A stretch of DNA of 64,000 nucleotides from Phoronis australis (lineage: Eukaryota > Phoronida > Phoronidae): the NCBI GenBank assembly GCA_002633005.1, contig NMRA01000102.1:262623-326622 (forward strand). Reading direction: 5' to 3'. Below are positions 36,191-48,400 of this stretch, one piece after another. A model generated the notes under the pieces. It was not told the DNA's origin. It saw only the letters and a program-made list of their open reading frames with translations, and searched no databases. Made by a program: the position numbers and the translations under genes. Each line of letters begins with the position of its first letter. Position 1 is the stretch's first letter.

Positions 36191-37951
36191 GCTGCACTCT
36201 AGCGTCGATTTCTTTGCTTTCCACTTCTAACTTCTAATTTAGTCAAAAACTAACATTATTTACATGCATGTTTTCTAATGAGTCTAACTTGTACTTCCAC
36301 ACCAGTGACAGTTTTAGTACTTTGGAAACTGTCCGTGCGTCTAACATGTGCCCAACCCCCCCCCCCCTCCCCCACCCCCGTCAGCTGGTGCCCTGGTAGT
36401 ATCTACCTTTTTACCCGATAACCATTACATAAAATATATCAAATCACTTTAATCTGAGTTTTGTCATTTTTAAAGGATGCTACTAGTTTAATCGTGTCCA
36501 CCCAAATCTGATTTTGTTACTTTGTTGTCACACTCCCATGAGAGATAAAAATGACATTCACATCTCTTACTCATAAAAACATTGGACGCACGGGTTTCAA
36601 AATGTCCATTTTAACTAAGGCTTACACCCAGCAAAGTGATAGTACAAATTAACACGCAAACTAAAATGGTCCTAACAGTCTTTTGCCACAGAAAGTAACT
36701 TAGAATGTCCTTTGGAAATTTTCAGCAATACATGGCGACTGAGTACTATAAAAGTTTTCGTCCTTAAACCAGAACTTGACTAGCATGATAAATGATATAA
36801 TAAAGGTATGACGCAGAAGGATTGGAATAAGCTTCACACTTCATAATCCAAACGTAACCCATTTCTGTAAATCACATAAACAAAAATTAAGCTGAGCTGA
36901 ATCTAGAAGATGACCCCTGAGAGTGATTTTTTGAATTTCTTTCGATTTTCTTGTGGAGTGGCTCTTAAGCGGTGCAGCACCATTTTCAAAAATTTGGTTC
37001 TTGTTTTTGGGGCGGACTCCTAATTTGTTTTGGTTCTGTACGGAGACGGTTAGCCTTCCAACTAACAGTGGGGTTCAGATTGCTTCAACCCGGATCGAGT
37101 AGCGTTAAGATTGCTTCAACCCCGCGGATCAAGTTCATCACCGCCTCCACTGACTTGATTTATATGAGTTTGCGGTTTATGATTTCGCCTTCATCCAGTA
37201 AGTGCTGCGTGGGATTTTAACGTTACGAAATTCGGTTGCATGCTACCGACTCAATACTCGGTTCACATGCTAGTTAAAACGTTAGCATTTTCCTCATCAT
37301 TGCTGAGCCCTATCGCTATAGCAGCAGACGCCAACGGTTGCACTAAGGGTCACTATTGCTGACGCTAAAACTGCAGTAGTTTACATCGAGGACTCTTAGT
37401 CCGGGTTTGGTCCACTAGTCCTTTAGCTTCGCACTCTCCGACCCCCAAGTCACATGCTGGGTACGGACAAGCATCCCACTTGCACCTGCACTCATTCAAT
37501 TGGCCATTAGCCCGCGCGCCAACTAAAGGTTTCGTGTTCAGACTCCAACTGATATCTGTAATATTGGCTTCATCAGTCATGAAGTGCAAACTACGCCATG
37601 CAGTCACTCACGTAAACCATTTAGGGGAAAGTTATTGGTTTCGTACCACTTAAGGATGCACCCCTCTGTACGCCACGCTGAACTAGCCACGGAATCGGGA
37701 GCTATCTCATAGCCTTAAGTGGCTTCACACGTATAACCGCACATGTGATTTAGAAGAATAATGATTATGTTTTAGCTGCAAAACACGGTTGTAGAAAATT
37801 CAATAAAAGTACGATTCACATGACCGGTTTTGTAATTCGTACCTGTCAGACATCAGAATCGTACCAGTGGTACTATATACTATTGCCAGGTTTATGTAGG
37901 TTAATCAGAGTCTCCATCGGAATCACAATTATGACTTCAAAAAGCTAACAT
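36191..37951. other. no gene seen
   Basis: Intergenic sequence with a C homopolymer-rich patch at about 36355-36380. Nothing coding that I can support. Confidence 0.4.
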
Positions 37952-38285
37952 CTAAGGGTTGGAGCCTGTGGTTGTGTGATTGGGGGAGGAGAAAATGAAA
38001 ACACCATTTTCCCGCGCTAACTGAATGGCGTCAAGGTTTTTTGTGTGGGATGCATGTCCGTGGAGTAGAAGACGGACTTTATTTTCAACTGACGCATTCA
38101 CTGATCGGATAAAATGACGAAGCCATTCAATGAAAACTATAGACTCAATCCATCCTGAATTAGTGCAGGCAAAAATTGTACCAGTGGGTGCATCAACTTT
38201 CAAGGAATCACACAGTCTTTTCCACTTGAAGATGAGCATCCGAGGGATGTATTGGCCAATGGCAGAATGACAGTGGACACCAGTA
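37952..38285 (-). pseudogene. pogo/Tigger-type DDE transposase fragment
   Basis: On the minus strand the product reads PRMLIFKWKRLCDSL, then GTIFACTNSGWIESIVFIEW, then RLLLHGHASHTKNLDAIQLA and GVFIFSSPNHTT. This is the middle and C-terminal part of the DDE_1 endonuclease core of pogo/Tigger/jerky-type transposases, where LLLDGHxSH carries the second catalytic Asp; here that residue is His (LLHGH), so the active site is broken. The upstream piece (CHSAIGQYIPR) is in frame but the earlier DNA-binding part is lost. A single N lies at about 38295. Confidence 0.85.
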
Positions 38286-39421
38286 GTATTTGTTNCTGGT
38301 ACGGAACCGATAACTCTCCCCTACTTGACCTCAGAATTATAGAAAATTATCCGATAAGATCGCACAAAGGTAGAAAGTACAATGCCAAAAATAATTTCGA
38401 TTTTAAATACAAAGATTTGACTCCGGCCATGATAAAGGCGAACCCGAACTCATGGTTCTAGCTCGTTCACACACTGACACAGCCAGGGCAATTATCCTAC
38501 CACCCTTCCGAAGTGTGGCTCCACTTGAACTCATCGCGGCGAGACCCCACGAGGAGTAAGCTTCTTTGCGCTTTCTAATGGACTTAACTTTCGTGATAAA
38601 CTTAAAAAAATACGATAATTGCTCTGCTTCACACACAAAGAACTTAATTAGTTTAGCATTGGTTTGGCGTTGGTGGTTCTTGTACACTACTTGGGTACCA
38701 CGGAACGGGTAGTGTTTGTGACTAGTGAGCACAACTGAGGCGTTAATGTGAGACAGCTCGCACACTATGGCACGCTGGAGCCGGACGGATTTACTGAGGC
38801 ATAAAGCTTGAACAAGTGGGAGTAGTAATTAGAATCAGAGTGGAAAAATTTAGAAAGTAGTAGAACGACACGCGACGGCCTCATCCAGTGGATCGTAATA
38901 GTTTCAAAGTTTATTTTATATTCCAGTTAGGCTACTTTAGTGACACTGAACATTGCTTGGTTTCTGAACCGAACCGTACGTAAGTAATGAAACAGACCAA
39001 TGAGCTATCCTGGTATAGCTCATTGAACAGACCAACATGACCGTGTTTTTAAAATTGAAAAAACTATAGCCGAGATTAGCAAATAGATTTTCTTCAGCAT
39101 CACGGCTTAGCAACGAGTATTAATTCAGTTATGAATCGATTATGACGGGCTAGTCACAGTCTGGCTTACTCGCTTAATAGATGGAAGATCATTAATTTAA
39201 GTCCGGCCGCTCGGCGAGTCCAGTTGAGTGAACAAAGGAACAGTCAGCACGACCGGCCAATATGGTCGTGGCTTATCATACGTTAAATCAAACTTTACAA
39301 CAACCAAAAAAGTTGTTTTGCATGCTTAAATTGCATGTTGTATCTATTGTGTCCATATAAATGAAAAATATTGGACTTCATACTTTTGGCTCAACGTTGG
39401 CTATAGATAGTAGTTACCATC
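38286..39421 (+). promoter_or_regulatory. upstream region of MRPS18A
   Basis: No coding exon recognised. A short hairpin AATGAGCTAT/ATAGCTCATT lies at about 38998-39026. The start codon context at 39418-39431 is CATCATGGCGGCCC, close to the TISU/YY1 type found in mitochondrial and other housekeeping genes with very short 5' leaders, so transcription may begin within tens of bases upstream. That last point is inference. Confidence 0.45.
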
Positions 39422-42400
39422 ATGGCGGCCCCGGTGAATTTGCTACTTGGTCTGCGAAAAACTGTATCGTTCTGCTTCCAAAATACCAGAAGTTTTGCCA
39501 AATGCTGCTCCAGTTTACATTCGGTTATGAAGATTTATACGGATAATTCGTGTCGGAGTCGTTGTTTTTCGACCACACCTCAAAAGTCTTTGAAAGAAAG
39601 TAAGTTGAATAGTCCCCTCATTGGTTCCCTGTGTAGTATATTAACTAGTAATATTTCCCAAGTGTCTTACCTTGTAATAACACTATAGGTGCTCCTAGGT
39701 TCCTAGGGTCAATATGTGCAGGGCTTGGAATTTTCCGCAGAAACGCGGATTTCCGCTTTTTTCAAATGTGCTTTCCGCTTTTTTTATAATATTTCCGCGT
39801 AAAAAAATCGGATTTGATATAAAATTTCCGCGGCAAATTCCTTTCTTACCGCGGCGTTGCAGACGACGTTCACCTCGAAAAGCGGAAGTTGCTCTTTATG
39901 TTTCGGAGGAACGTAAATTGTCAACATTGCCGGGGCATCTGGGACAGCGTGGTGTGATTTTCAATGGCGTCTCGTGTTATTGTTAAGCGCGGCGGCAAAT
40001 ACTACCGCTCTGCAGCCAAAAATGTGTGGGTTGGGAGTGGACGGGCGAGCTAAAAGGACGCAGACGCATGCTACTGATGGTGGTAACGTTTTTTTTTTAG
40101 TCCTCCCGATTTTTGTCGGGGAAAGGTTCACATTGACCATTTCAAGACTGTTTATCGGGCATGATTTGGACCGTAAAAGTTTCAAAGTTTCCGCGTTTTT
40201 TGTCATTGGTCATTCCAAGCCCTGATATGTGAGTCAGTTGGGTTCAATCGTCTGTGTTCCTAAAAGCTCTCCTCCAGTCCCTGCGCCAGCCTTTTGTATC
40301 GGCCGCAGAAGGGCCGCTGAATATTCATGTCGCGCCCCCATTGGCCATCGGCATATGGGCCGGACAGCCAAAGTCAGCAGTCCCCAAGACGAACCACAGT
40401 CGTCTTTCGATGCCGACAGAGGGCGCGCACGGCTGAAGGCCAGCGCAGCAGTAAGACACGTCGAATAACGTCTCACTACACCTGTGTGCTTAGCCGCTCT
40501 TAGCCCAGCCAGCACGCAGGTATCACACAGTGGCACGCGCTTTAGCATTGGTCGATGTAACCTTGGCAGTCATTGGTTAGCTTTACAACACCGTGAAAAA
40601 ATGGTTGACTGAACGATTTTTAGCCTTGTCATGTAAGTGGCGTCGCAGTCTATTTCGTTTCTGCAGTGATGTTTAATAGCCGCGTGCTTGAAGCACATAC
40701 ATGTACAATAAACACATATCTGGCCGATTTAGCCGGTGTGTTATTCATACTGTATGAATACAGGACACTATCATAAACAAAAGTCATCGACAGTAGAAAG
40801 ATGCATTCCGAAAAGGTGCAATCACAATTTCTAGGCTTCACATTTCCTGAACATAAATTTTAAGCACCGATTTATCTGTACAACAAACACCACATTTACA
40901 CTTCAGTCCATTAGTCATGCCAGTTTGTTTGCTTATGACTAGCCAATCAGAAACACCTGTGTAAAAAATTTTACCAAGGAAAATTAAGAGATACCTGCGT
41001 GCTGGCGCGGCTACTGCCCCACCTAGCGGCACGCAGGGAACCAGCGAGAATAGTCCCACGCTTCAGTCACGCCGACAGGAGGCAGCACAAACGGGGGACC
41101 TGTTTATTCACTGAGCAGCTAACTACTACAGTGCTCGATTTGGTGACCTGAAGTTGTCCAAATCAGCATTTTTACACAAATTAACACCTCGTAAATGCAT
41201 GAATAAGAAGAGCCTAATTGATACGAGTAATACCTTTTTGGAATCACCATGATCACCATTGCCAAACTGCATTACGTCATTGCGAGAGGAATCAGAAAAT
41301 ATTAATATCAACTATGTACGTTAATGGAGTCAGACTGTAAACAATAACTGTGAGTGCTCCTATTTTTACACTGGTGCTGGCAGTTTTAAAATCCAGCACG
41401 CATTCATTAATGCCAGGTCGCAAAGTTTTCCCACAATTTTACTCGCCAAAATGGATTTTTTAGATCATAAAGAAAATATTTAGATTATGCCCTTGCCTGC
41501 AGCATTAAATACTCACAAATCTCAGGTCGCAAAATTGAGTTGGTTCATGCAGGTTTGGCATTACTGTTTTTCACGACCACCATTGAAAGGCCCTAGAGCG
41601 CAAGGCTAGTTGCTGACGTTAAAGTTGAATCAGTGCTCTCTAACTGACACGAGCATTCGAGTAGCTATGTTTGCTATGTGAAAAGGGAGAAAATGCCTGT
41701 TGAAAAATTATCCGCGATTTTTCTAGGTCTGACCTGCTATATAGCTGTTATCAAAGTTGTTAAAGATCGAAACTAACTCGGAATGCAAACTCCCTCTATT
41801 TTTTGTTCGCAGCAAAAAAATTTGCAACCTGACCCGACGTTTGAGAAACACCTGTACAAAAAAATCTGTGAAATGATGCCCGAACCAAATGACATATTTG
41901 GATTCGCGAGAACAATTCAGTGCAAATTTCTCAACAAAAATGTGGGACTTATGCTGTTTATGTGGTCAACAATTAGTTTTCCATAAAGTGAATAGCCTCG
42001 AAATATTTCCCGACTGCACGCGGGTTTCCATCATGTAATTCCAGTTTGCTCCTCAATATCTTCCATGTACGGGAAAAATAGGTCAGTCACAAAACGAAAT
42101 GCATATCACTAGTGTTAAAACACTTGCGTGTCGTTAAAGATCCAAACTAACTCGGAGTGCAAACTCCCTCTTAAAAAAGTTAAAACTTTCTTTGGGAGGT
42201 ATAAAAGAAAGCCGGGGTTCGGTTTTTACATGTTGAGAAAAGACATTTTTTGAAGACTGAATTTGTTAATGTGTAAAATGAGAGTGACTCACTATATAGA
42301 CTGCGTGTCAATTTTAAAGCACACGCGGTCGTTTGTAGTGAGTGCGCTATGATGCGCGATAGCCTGAACTGTGGGCGCTTAATTGGAAATTCTCAAAAGT

Positions 42401-45400
42401 TGAGGGGGAACGCCTAGTAGATCAGTGAGCGCTTATTATGAAACACTTCAAAGGTAAGGAGTAGGCGCATGCGTGAGCATAGTCATTAACCTGAGTGTTT
42501 GCGGTAATAGGATATTTAAAGACTGCAATGGTAAGAAATGTTATTATATTATGATTTTGCGAGGCAAAGTCCATCTAGTAGGGGTGACTTTCTGGGTATC
42601 ATTACCACTTACACTGTACCCTTTTTAGCCATCCGGAATAATTTTGTTTTTTGTTTTTAATTTCCCGCTTCAGCCGGAACAAGATTGTTTCTATTGGAGT
42701 CTGAACATTTTACGCCGTTATGCCGGCGGTGGTCTGGGGAGCGAAAAATTGGGGGGGGGGTGTATGAAGAGAAGAATAAAAAGTTCGCTTACCACAATTT
42801 CGCATCTACTCGTTGCAATAGCTGGCTACGGGCATAGAATATCACCTTTAGGGAACATCAACTCCGGGAAACATCGGAACAGGAAAATATCAGTTCTGGT
42901 TTATATCGATCCCGGGGAATATCGTAAAGCATCGGGTCTTTTATAACTGCCAGGAATCTATTAAGTTCCTTTTCAAATAAACTACTGGCACCTGGGTGCT
43001 TAACAGAGCCAAGCCGGTATACTCTTTCATTTGGGACTGTCATTGTTCTCTTTTGATGTGCTGCCGCTGAGTGGTGCGCACACGTAACTTCACGTACTTG
43101 AATCATTGGAGTTATAGCTTTACGTTGGCAACAACGTGTGACAGGAAATCATATTTCGCGCACGTATAGTCCCAGAAACTGTAACAAGTGAAGTGGTTTT
43201 AGAATTTCTTGGCAACTCAAAAACTACTTTGTTGAAAGTAAAGACGTGGCCGTCGTTTGGCGATTAATGGGATTGTCATTTTCACCTTTGCTGTCTTATA
43301 CGATAAAAAACGAGACGTCCAATTCTAAGTCACGATTGTCTGCCAGGACGGCTTGCGCTTTAACAACGGGACCGACTAGTGCCGCAGTGCGATATCAGGG
43401 ATATAGTCGTGGATATTTGGTAATAAGGACATCTTGCGCAAAAACATGTTTCTCCACCACAAACTTTTAGTAAGTTGATCACTTAAAAATTAGTAGAAAC
43501 ATTGCTGTTTTGTTATGCTGTGTACCGAAACTTTCTGCGGTGAATACGGAAATTTGCAAAAGTACTTGAAAATGTTAGCCAATGAAATGCGTCAAAGACC
43601 GATTCTGCATTATCCCATGTTCACCCGACATGCTACAAGTTATCGGGAGGGCTGTTCTCGGTTAGTGTTCTTTTGAACTTGATTTGGCTACAACCAATGC
43701 GGTTGGATTCACAAGAGTTGCTTTATATTTGCCAGGTATCTGCCGAGAAGTGTAAAAACTCAGCTCGCATACGTCGGATATTCCAGGTCGCATTTTCCGA
43801 CTTGATATGAGCTGACAGAAATCTCAGCTCGCATTTCCAAATTTCTGGTCACAAATGCGACCTGCAGCTCGTTATGTCAAGCCCTGATAGGGCCTTAATA
43901 CGCTGGAATCTTTTTGGTGAATTGTGCCTCACACTAATTAAACTATCAAAGTCCTGCTGCTATAAGTACCTTTTGTGCATAGAGGGATGCCTTAGGAGGC
44001 CGTTGATGTCTTTAATTTCTTCCAGCTCGAACAAATACTCCCATAATCAAACTTTTTCAAGCAATCCTTCATTCAGTTGCCCAAATCAGCCATTTTTACA
44101 CTGCTTGGCTTGTGCTCGCACCAGAGGATATCAAGTGTTTTGTTGACATTGTTCCTCCATCCATTACAATCTATTAAATTGGGTATTCTGCCTTTGTGAC
44201 CCTTTCCTTACCTTTTTCCTGTTTAAAGTGACTTATAAGCCGAATTATGATAATATGGTGTTGGGTGTTGGCTGCTGTTCTTCCATTACTGTTTGTGTAT
44301 TATACACAGTGCTCTGTTAACAAGTTACTGCTGCTTGGTGCGACTGAAAAAGGCCATGAAAACATAAATATCTTACCTTTAATGCTCATCTTACATTGAC
44401 TATTAACGGGGTGTTTTTAAATGTCTTGTCCTTTTCTTTGTTTCAGTTCATTGGACAACAGATGGAGATATCACAGTTGTAAGTGTCATACGCATCAAAA
44501 TGCTTTGTTTAATCCAACTAATGCCAATCAATCTCATCCTTTCCAGCTTTCGCTGGTGTCCTACAATACAGTTTATTTGGACCCAACTAATCCCAAGTAA
44601 TCTCAAATTATCCAGCAATTGTGCTGACCTCTGATGTCATTCATAAGAGTTGGATCCAAATGACCCCTATCAATGTTGACCTATCCAGAAATTATTGCTT
44701 CCTAAAAGCATTTTGCCTAAAGAAGCATTTTAGCTGAATCATTCTTTTAGTGCTCGTGTGACGTACTTCTTTCATAACATGGTGAAATTTCTCCAGCTTG
44801 GGACACAATATGAAGGAGAAGTTAAACTTTATTTTTTCATTTTTGTTTCAAAAAAGATGTTTGTCTTTCACAAAAAGTGTTGGAAGCCTTTGAAAAATGA
44901 AAATATCAATTTTGGCGATTTTTTGTACGACATTAGTAAGATTTTATCATCGTATGTTACAGAAGTAGTGTTGGTTGCACCTCCTGCTCAAATATTCTGT
45001 CTTTATTTCAGGTAGAGGGTGTTCAGGTGAAGTCTGCCCGAGAGGGACTTGTCATAGATGTAGAAGACCCACATGGTTCATGTGGGCTATGCAAACTAAA
45101 CCTTAATTTAAAATACACAGTAAGTTGGAATCTTGTTGACATTCAAGCATGTACCTCATTATACACCAAGTATAGTAAAAGTCACAACAGCCGTGATGAT
45201 ACTAGTAGTGACATCTCTTATTAAAGTCGAATGTTAAATTAATTTTTTAAAGCCATGAACCCGCCATTCACCAAATGGCAATTTTTTTAATTTCAGACAA
45301 GTCACAGCATCTTAAACACGACTCTCAATTTGACATGTTTAATAGGGAAGTCTTTGAAAAATGCTTATTTTACAATAATCTAAAATTCGAATATTTTAAT

Positions 45401-48400
45401 AACACATGGCCCCCTATGGTATTTGTATTTGAGGCAGTTTATTTTTGATTTGTAAATGACCCCAACCACAAATGCGCATGTGCGTATGTGTGCGGGTATG
45501 AATGTGTTTTTTTCATTGGTAAAAAGTACAATGTTGTAACAGAGTAAATCTGCAGTGAATTCCTGAATGTGTGTTTCACGCATACATTTCAACATAACAA
45601 TAAACGAAATACAGGTGCTAACGTCTGGTCGCATGTTTAATAAAAAATTAAGATTTTTATGTTTAATCAAAAAATATGGTACTATGTTTAATTCTATTCT
45701 AGGATGTTTTAATACTAAGCCAGTTTTTACGACCAGATGGCTGTGTACTACCTCGGCGTGTCACAGGACTGTGCATGAAACAACATAAGAAGATAATGAA
45801 ACTAGTGAATCAGGCACAGCGTGCTGGTAAGTGAAATACACTAGAATTATACTACCGTAAACGTTCGGCCTGGGTGGTTAAATTGGCAAACCCAAAAAAT
45901 CGGGGGTGGGCGGTTAACCAGACATGGGCGCTTAAACGTGAAATTTCAAGAAATCCAGGGTGGGCGGTTAACTGAGCATGGGCGCTTATTACGACAGACA
46001 ACCGCCCTGGGCGGTTAATTTTACCTCATGATCAGAGTACCACACGACACACGTACTCGGAACGCATAGAACTTTTCTAAGATCTTTGGTGTCAAGTCGC
46101 CAAATGCCGCTAAAAGTGTCATAACAGCGGACAATTCCAAAAAATGTTCTGTTGCCCACAGATTAGTCAATCACAATTAAATTTACAAAATTGGTGAGTA
46201 ATAGCCCTGTGCCGTCTTGTGATCTTATTAGAGCTGTAGTGCGCAGACGACCAGTAACAATAACTTGGATTGCAACTATTCTCACGGGATGACACTTTAG
46301 AAATGTGTGCGTGCTTCACGTGTTGCAGAGGTCACAGCAGACATCAAATTTATGGTGCTTGCTATCAAGTTCCGAGTCAAAGACCAGTTTTAAAATTAAT
46401 GATGTAATAAAAGTTTGAAAAACAAATTCAGGTGTTTTTTGTTTTTGGGATGTTTATGTTGGAGATGAAATTAGATTAGATTAGACTCTGTGACTCATTT
46501 TCAACGTATAGTTCTGCAGCTAGCTGTTTTATCTCGACTGCCCGGCGTTGCCCACTTCCAATTGCGTGAAACATGCCACGCAAAGAAGATGAAAATCGGG
46601 GGTAAGCGGACATGAGCCAGTCGTCAATCAAAAGTTACCACAAAGGCATTACTCAAAAACAAGCATTTGCTTAAGATGACTATGACACTATGACACTATG
46701 ACACTATGACTATGACACTATGACTATGACACTATGACTATGACACTATGACTATGACACTATGACTATGACACTATGACACTATGACTGGGGATGAGTC
46801 TAGTGAGTGTGTACAGTAGCGTCCGAGGAAAAAATTACCAGTTCGTACACATATCTGCGTCAGTAAAAAACAATTCATAGATGTAGCCCCAATTCTTCGG
46901 GTAACCGGCATCCATGGTTTGCGCGGCTATACGACTAAATTAGTGAAGAGCTTCAACCAGCAACGCGTCCTTTCCGAGTCAGTGGTTTGCAACCGAGACT
47001 CCGTGCAGCGGCATAACAAACTGCAGGTCGCATTGGCAACATCAAATTTGGAAATGCGAGCCGAGATTATAGACGTCTTGTACCTGCCACCGGCAAATTC
47101 CAACCTACGTGAGTCGTTTTTTTTGGGTAAAATAGATAGGCCTACCTGGCAAACATAAAGCAACTCAAAAAACACATTTATTTTACACAAAATATTTACA
47201 GATTATCCTATTATAATATCACCTACGGCATTATCTCATTGCAGCACTGGTCGGTCACGCTGTTTGTAGACTTGGAAATGCCGTCAAGTAATTTAACAGC
47301 CTCTTTTAATATGGGTCTTGTTTTATGGGACAAAAGACAGCGGCTGGATTCAGCATGCGCATACGTATGAGTCACTTGTCAATCACATATGTTGTTGTCA
47401 AGGTAACGTGCACTCCAGAGTGTGGGAACTTACACGCGTGTGTACCACTTCGGAGATCGCACATCAAAAGAGAACAGCGACAGCCCTACGTAAAGGAGTA
47501 CTCTGGCGCGACTTTGTACTTTTAAGATGTTGTTACAAAAAACAGTGTTTTACGATATTCCTCCGTTCCAATGACCCAAAACTACAATGTCAAGTCTGTT
47601 CCAATAATTCCCGGCTCGATGATACCTGGACTCGATGTTCCATGCCCGTAGCTAACTGCGTGCACGTCATTACCACTGCCGCCAATTTTCAATCAGTTAC
47701 GTCGTAGATGTCTCAGACTCGAATGGTAAGAATTTTGTTCAGGCTAAAACTGCCCAATGTAGAAACAAAAATATTCGGGAAGCTAAAAGGCTTGGTGGAT
47801 ACGATAATGCACTGTTCGCAAGAAATCATACTATAAAGAACGGCAAGCGACTTTGGCAGAATTTGCTAACGCCAACTTGTTTGAGATGCAATAAGCGAAA
47901 AACAAAATTTGACTTGCATTTTTTTTATTTCTTCAAGATGATATACAAACATCCAGTAACATATTTCCAACCTTTGAATTCAGAAATCGAGAGACAAGGT
48001 ACATTGTCCGTTCGGTCGCTACACATCCTCGATAACCTGGCAATTACACTCATCAAAATAGGGAGAATTTGACATCTGTCCGTGAGTTATGGAAATTCTT
48101 CAACATACGAGAGCTTCCTATCAAAAGCGAATTGGAAGGGTTGGCAAAACCACTGTCACATTTCTCTGGCCCGATTTTTTTCGAATATGTTTTATCTAGT
48201 GCACTGCAAACAGAAACTCAGCGCGGCAGACCGCGTTGCTAAAAGCGGCGGCATTTAAGCCGGCGGTGTTCTTAAACTTTGCGAACATGGGAAGAAAATA
48301 AAAGTGACAAAACGTTCAAGTATTATATTCTGAAGTAAATCCATGACCCGAGACAAGAATTCGTTTCTGGTATTATAATTCACATTGCCAAACCGCCGTC

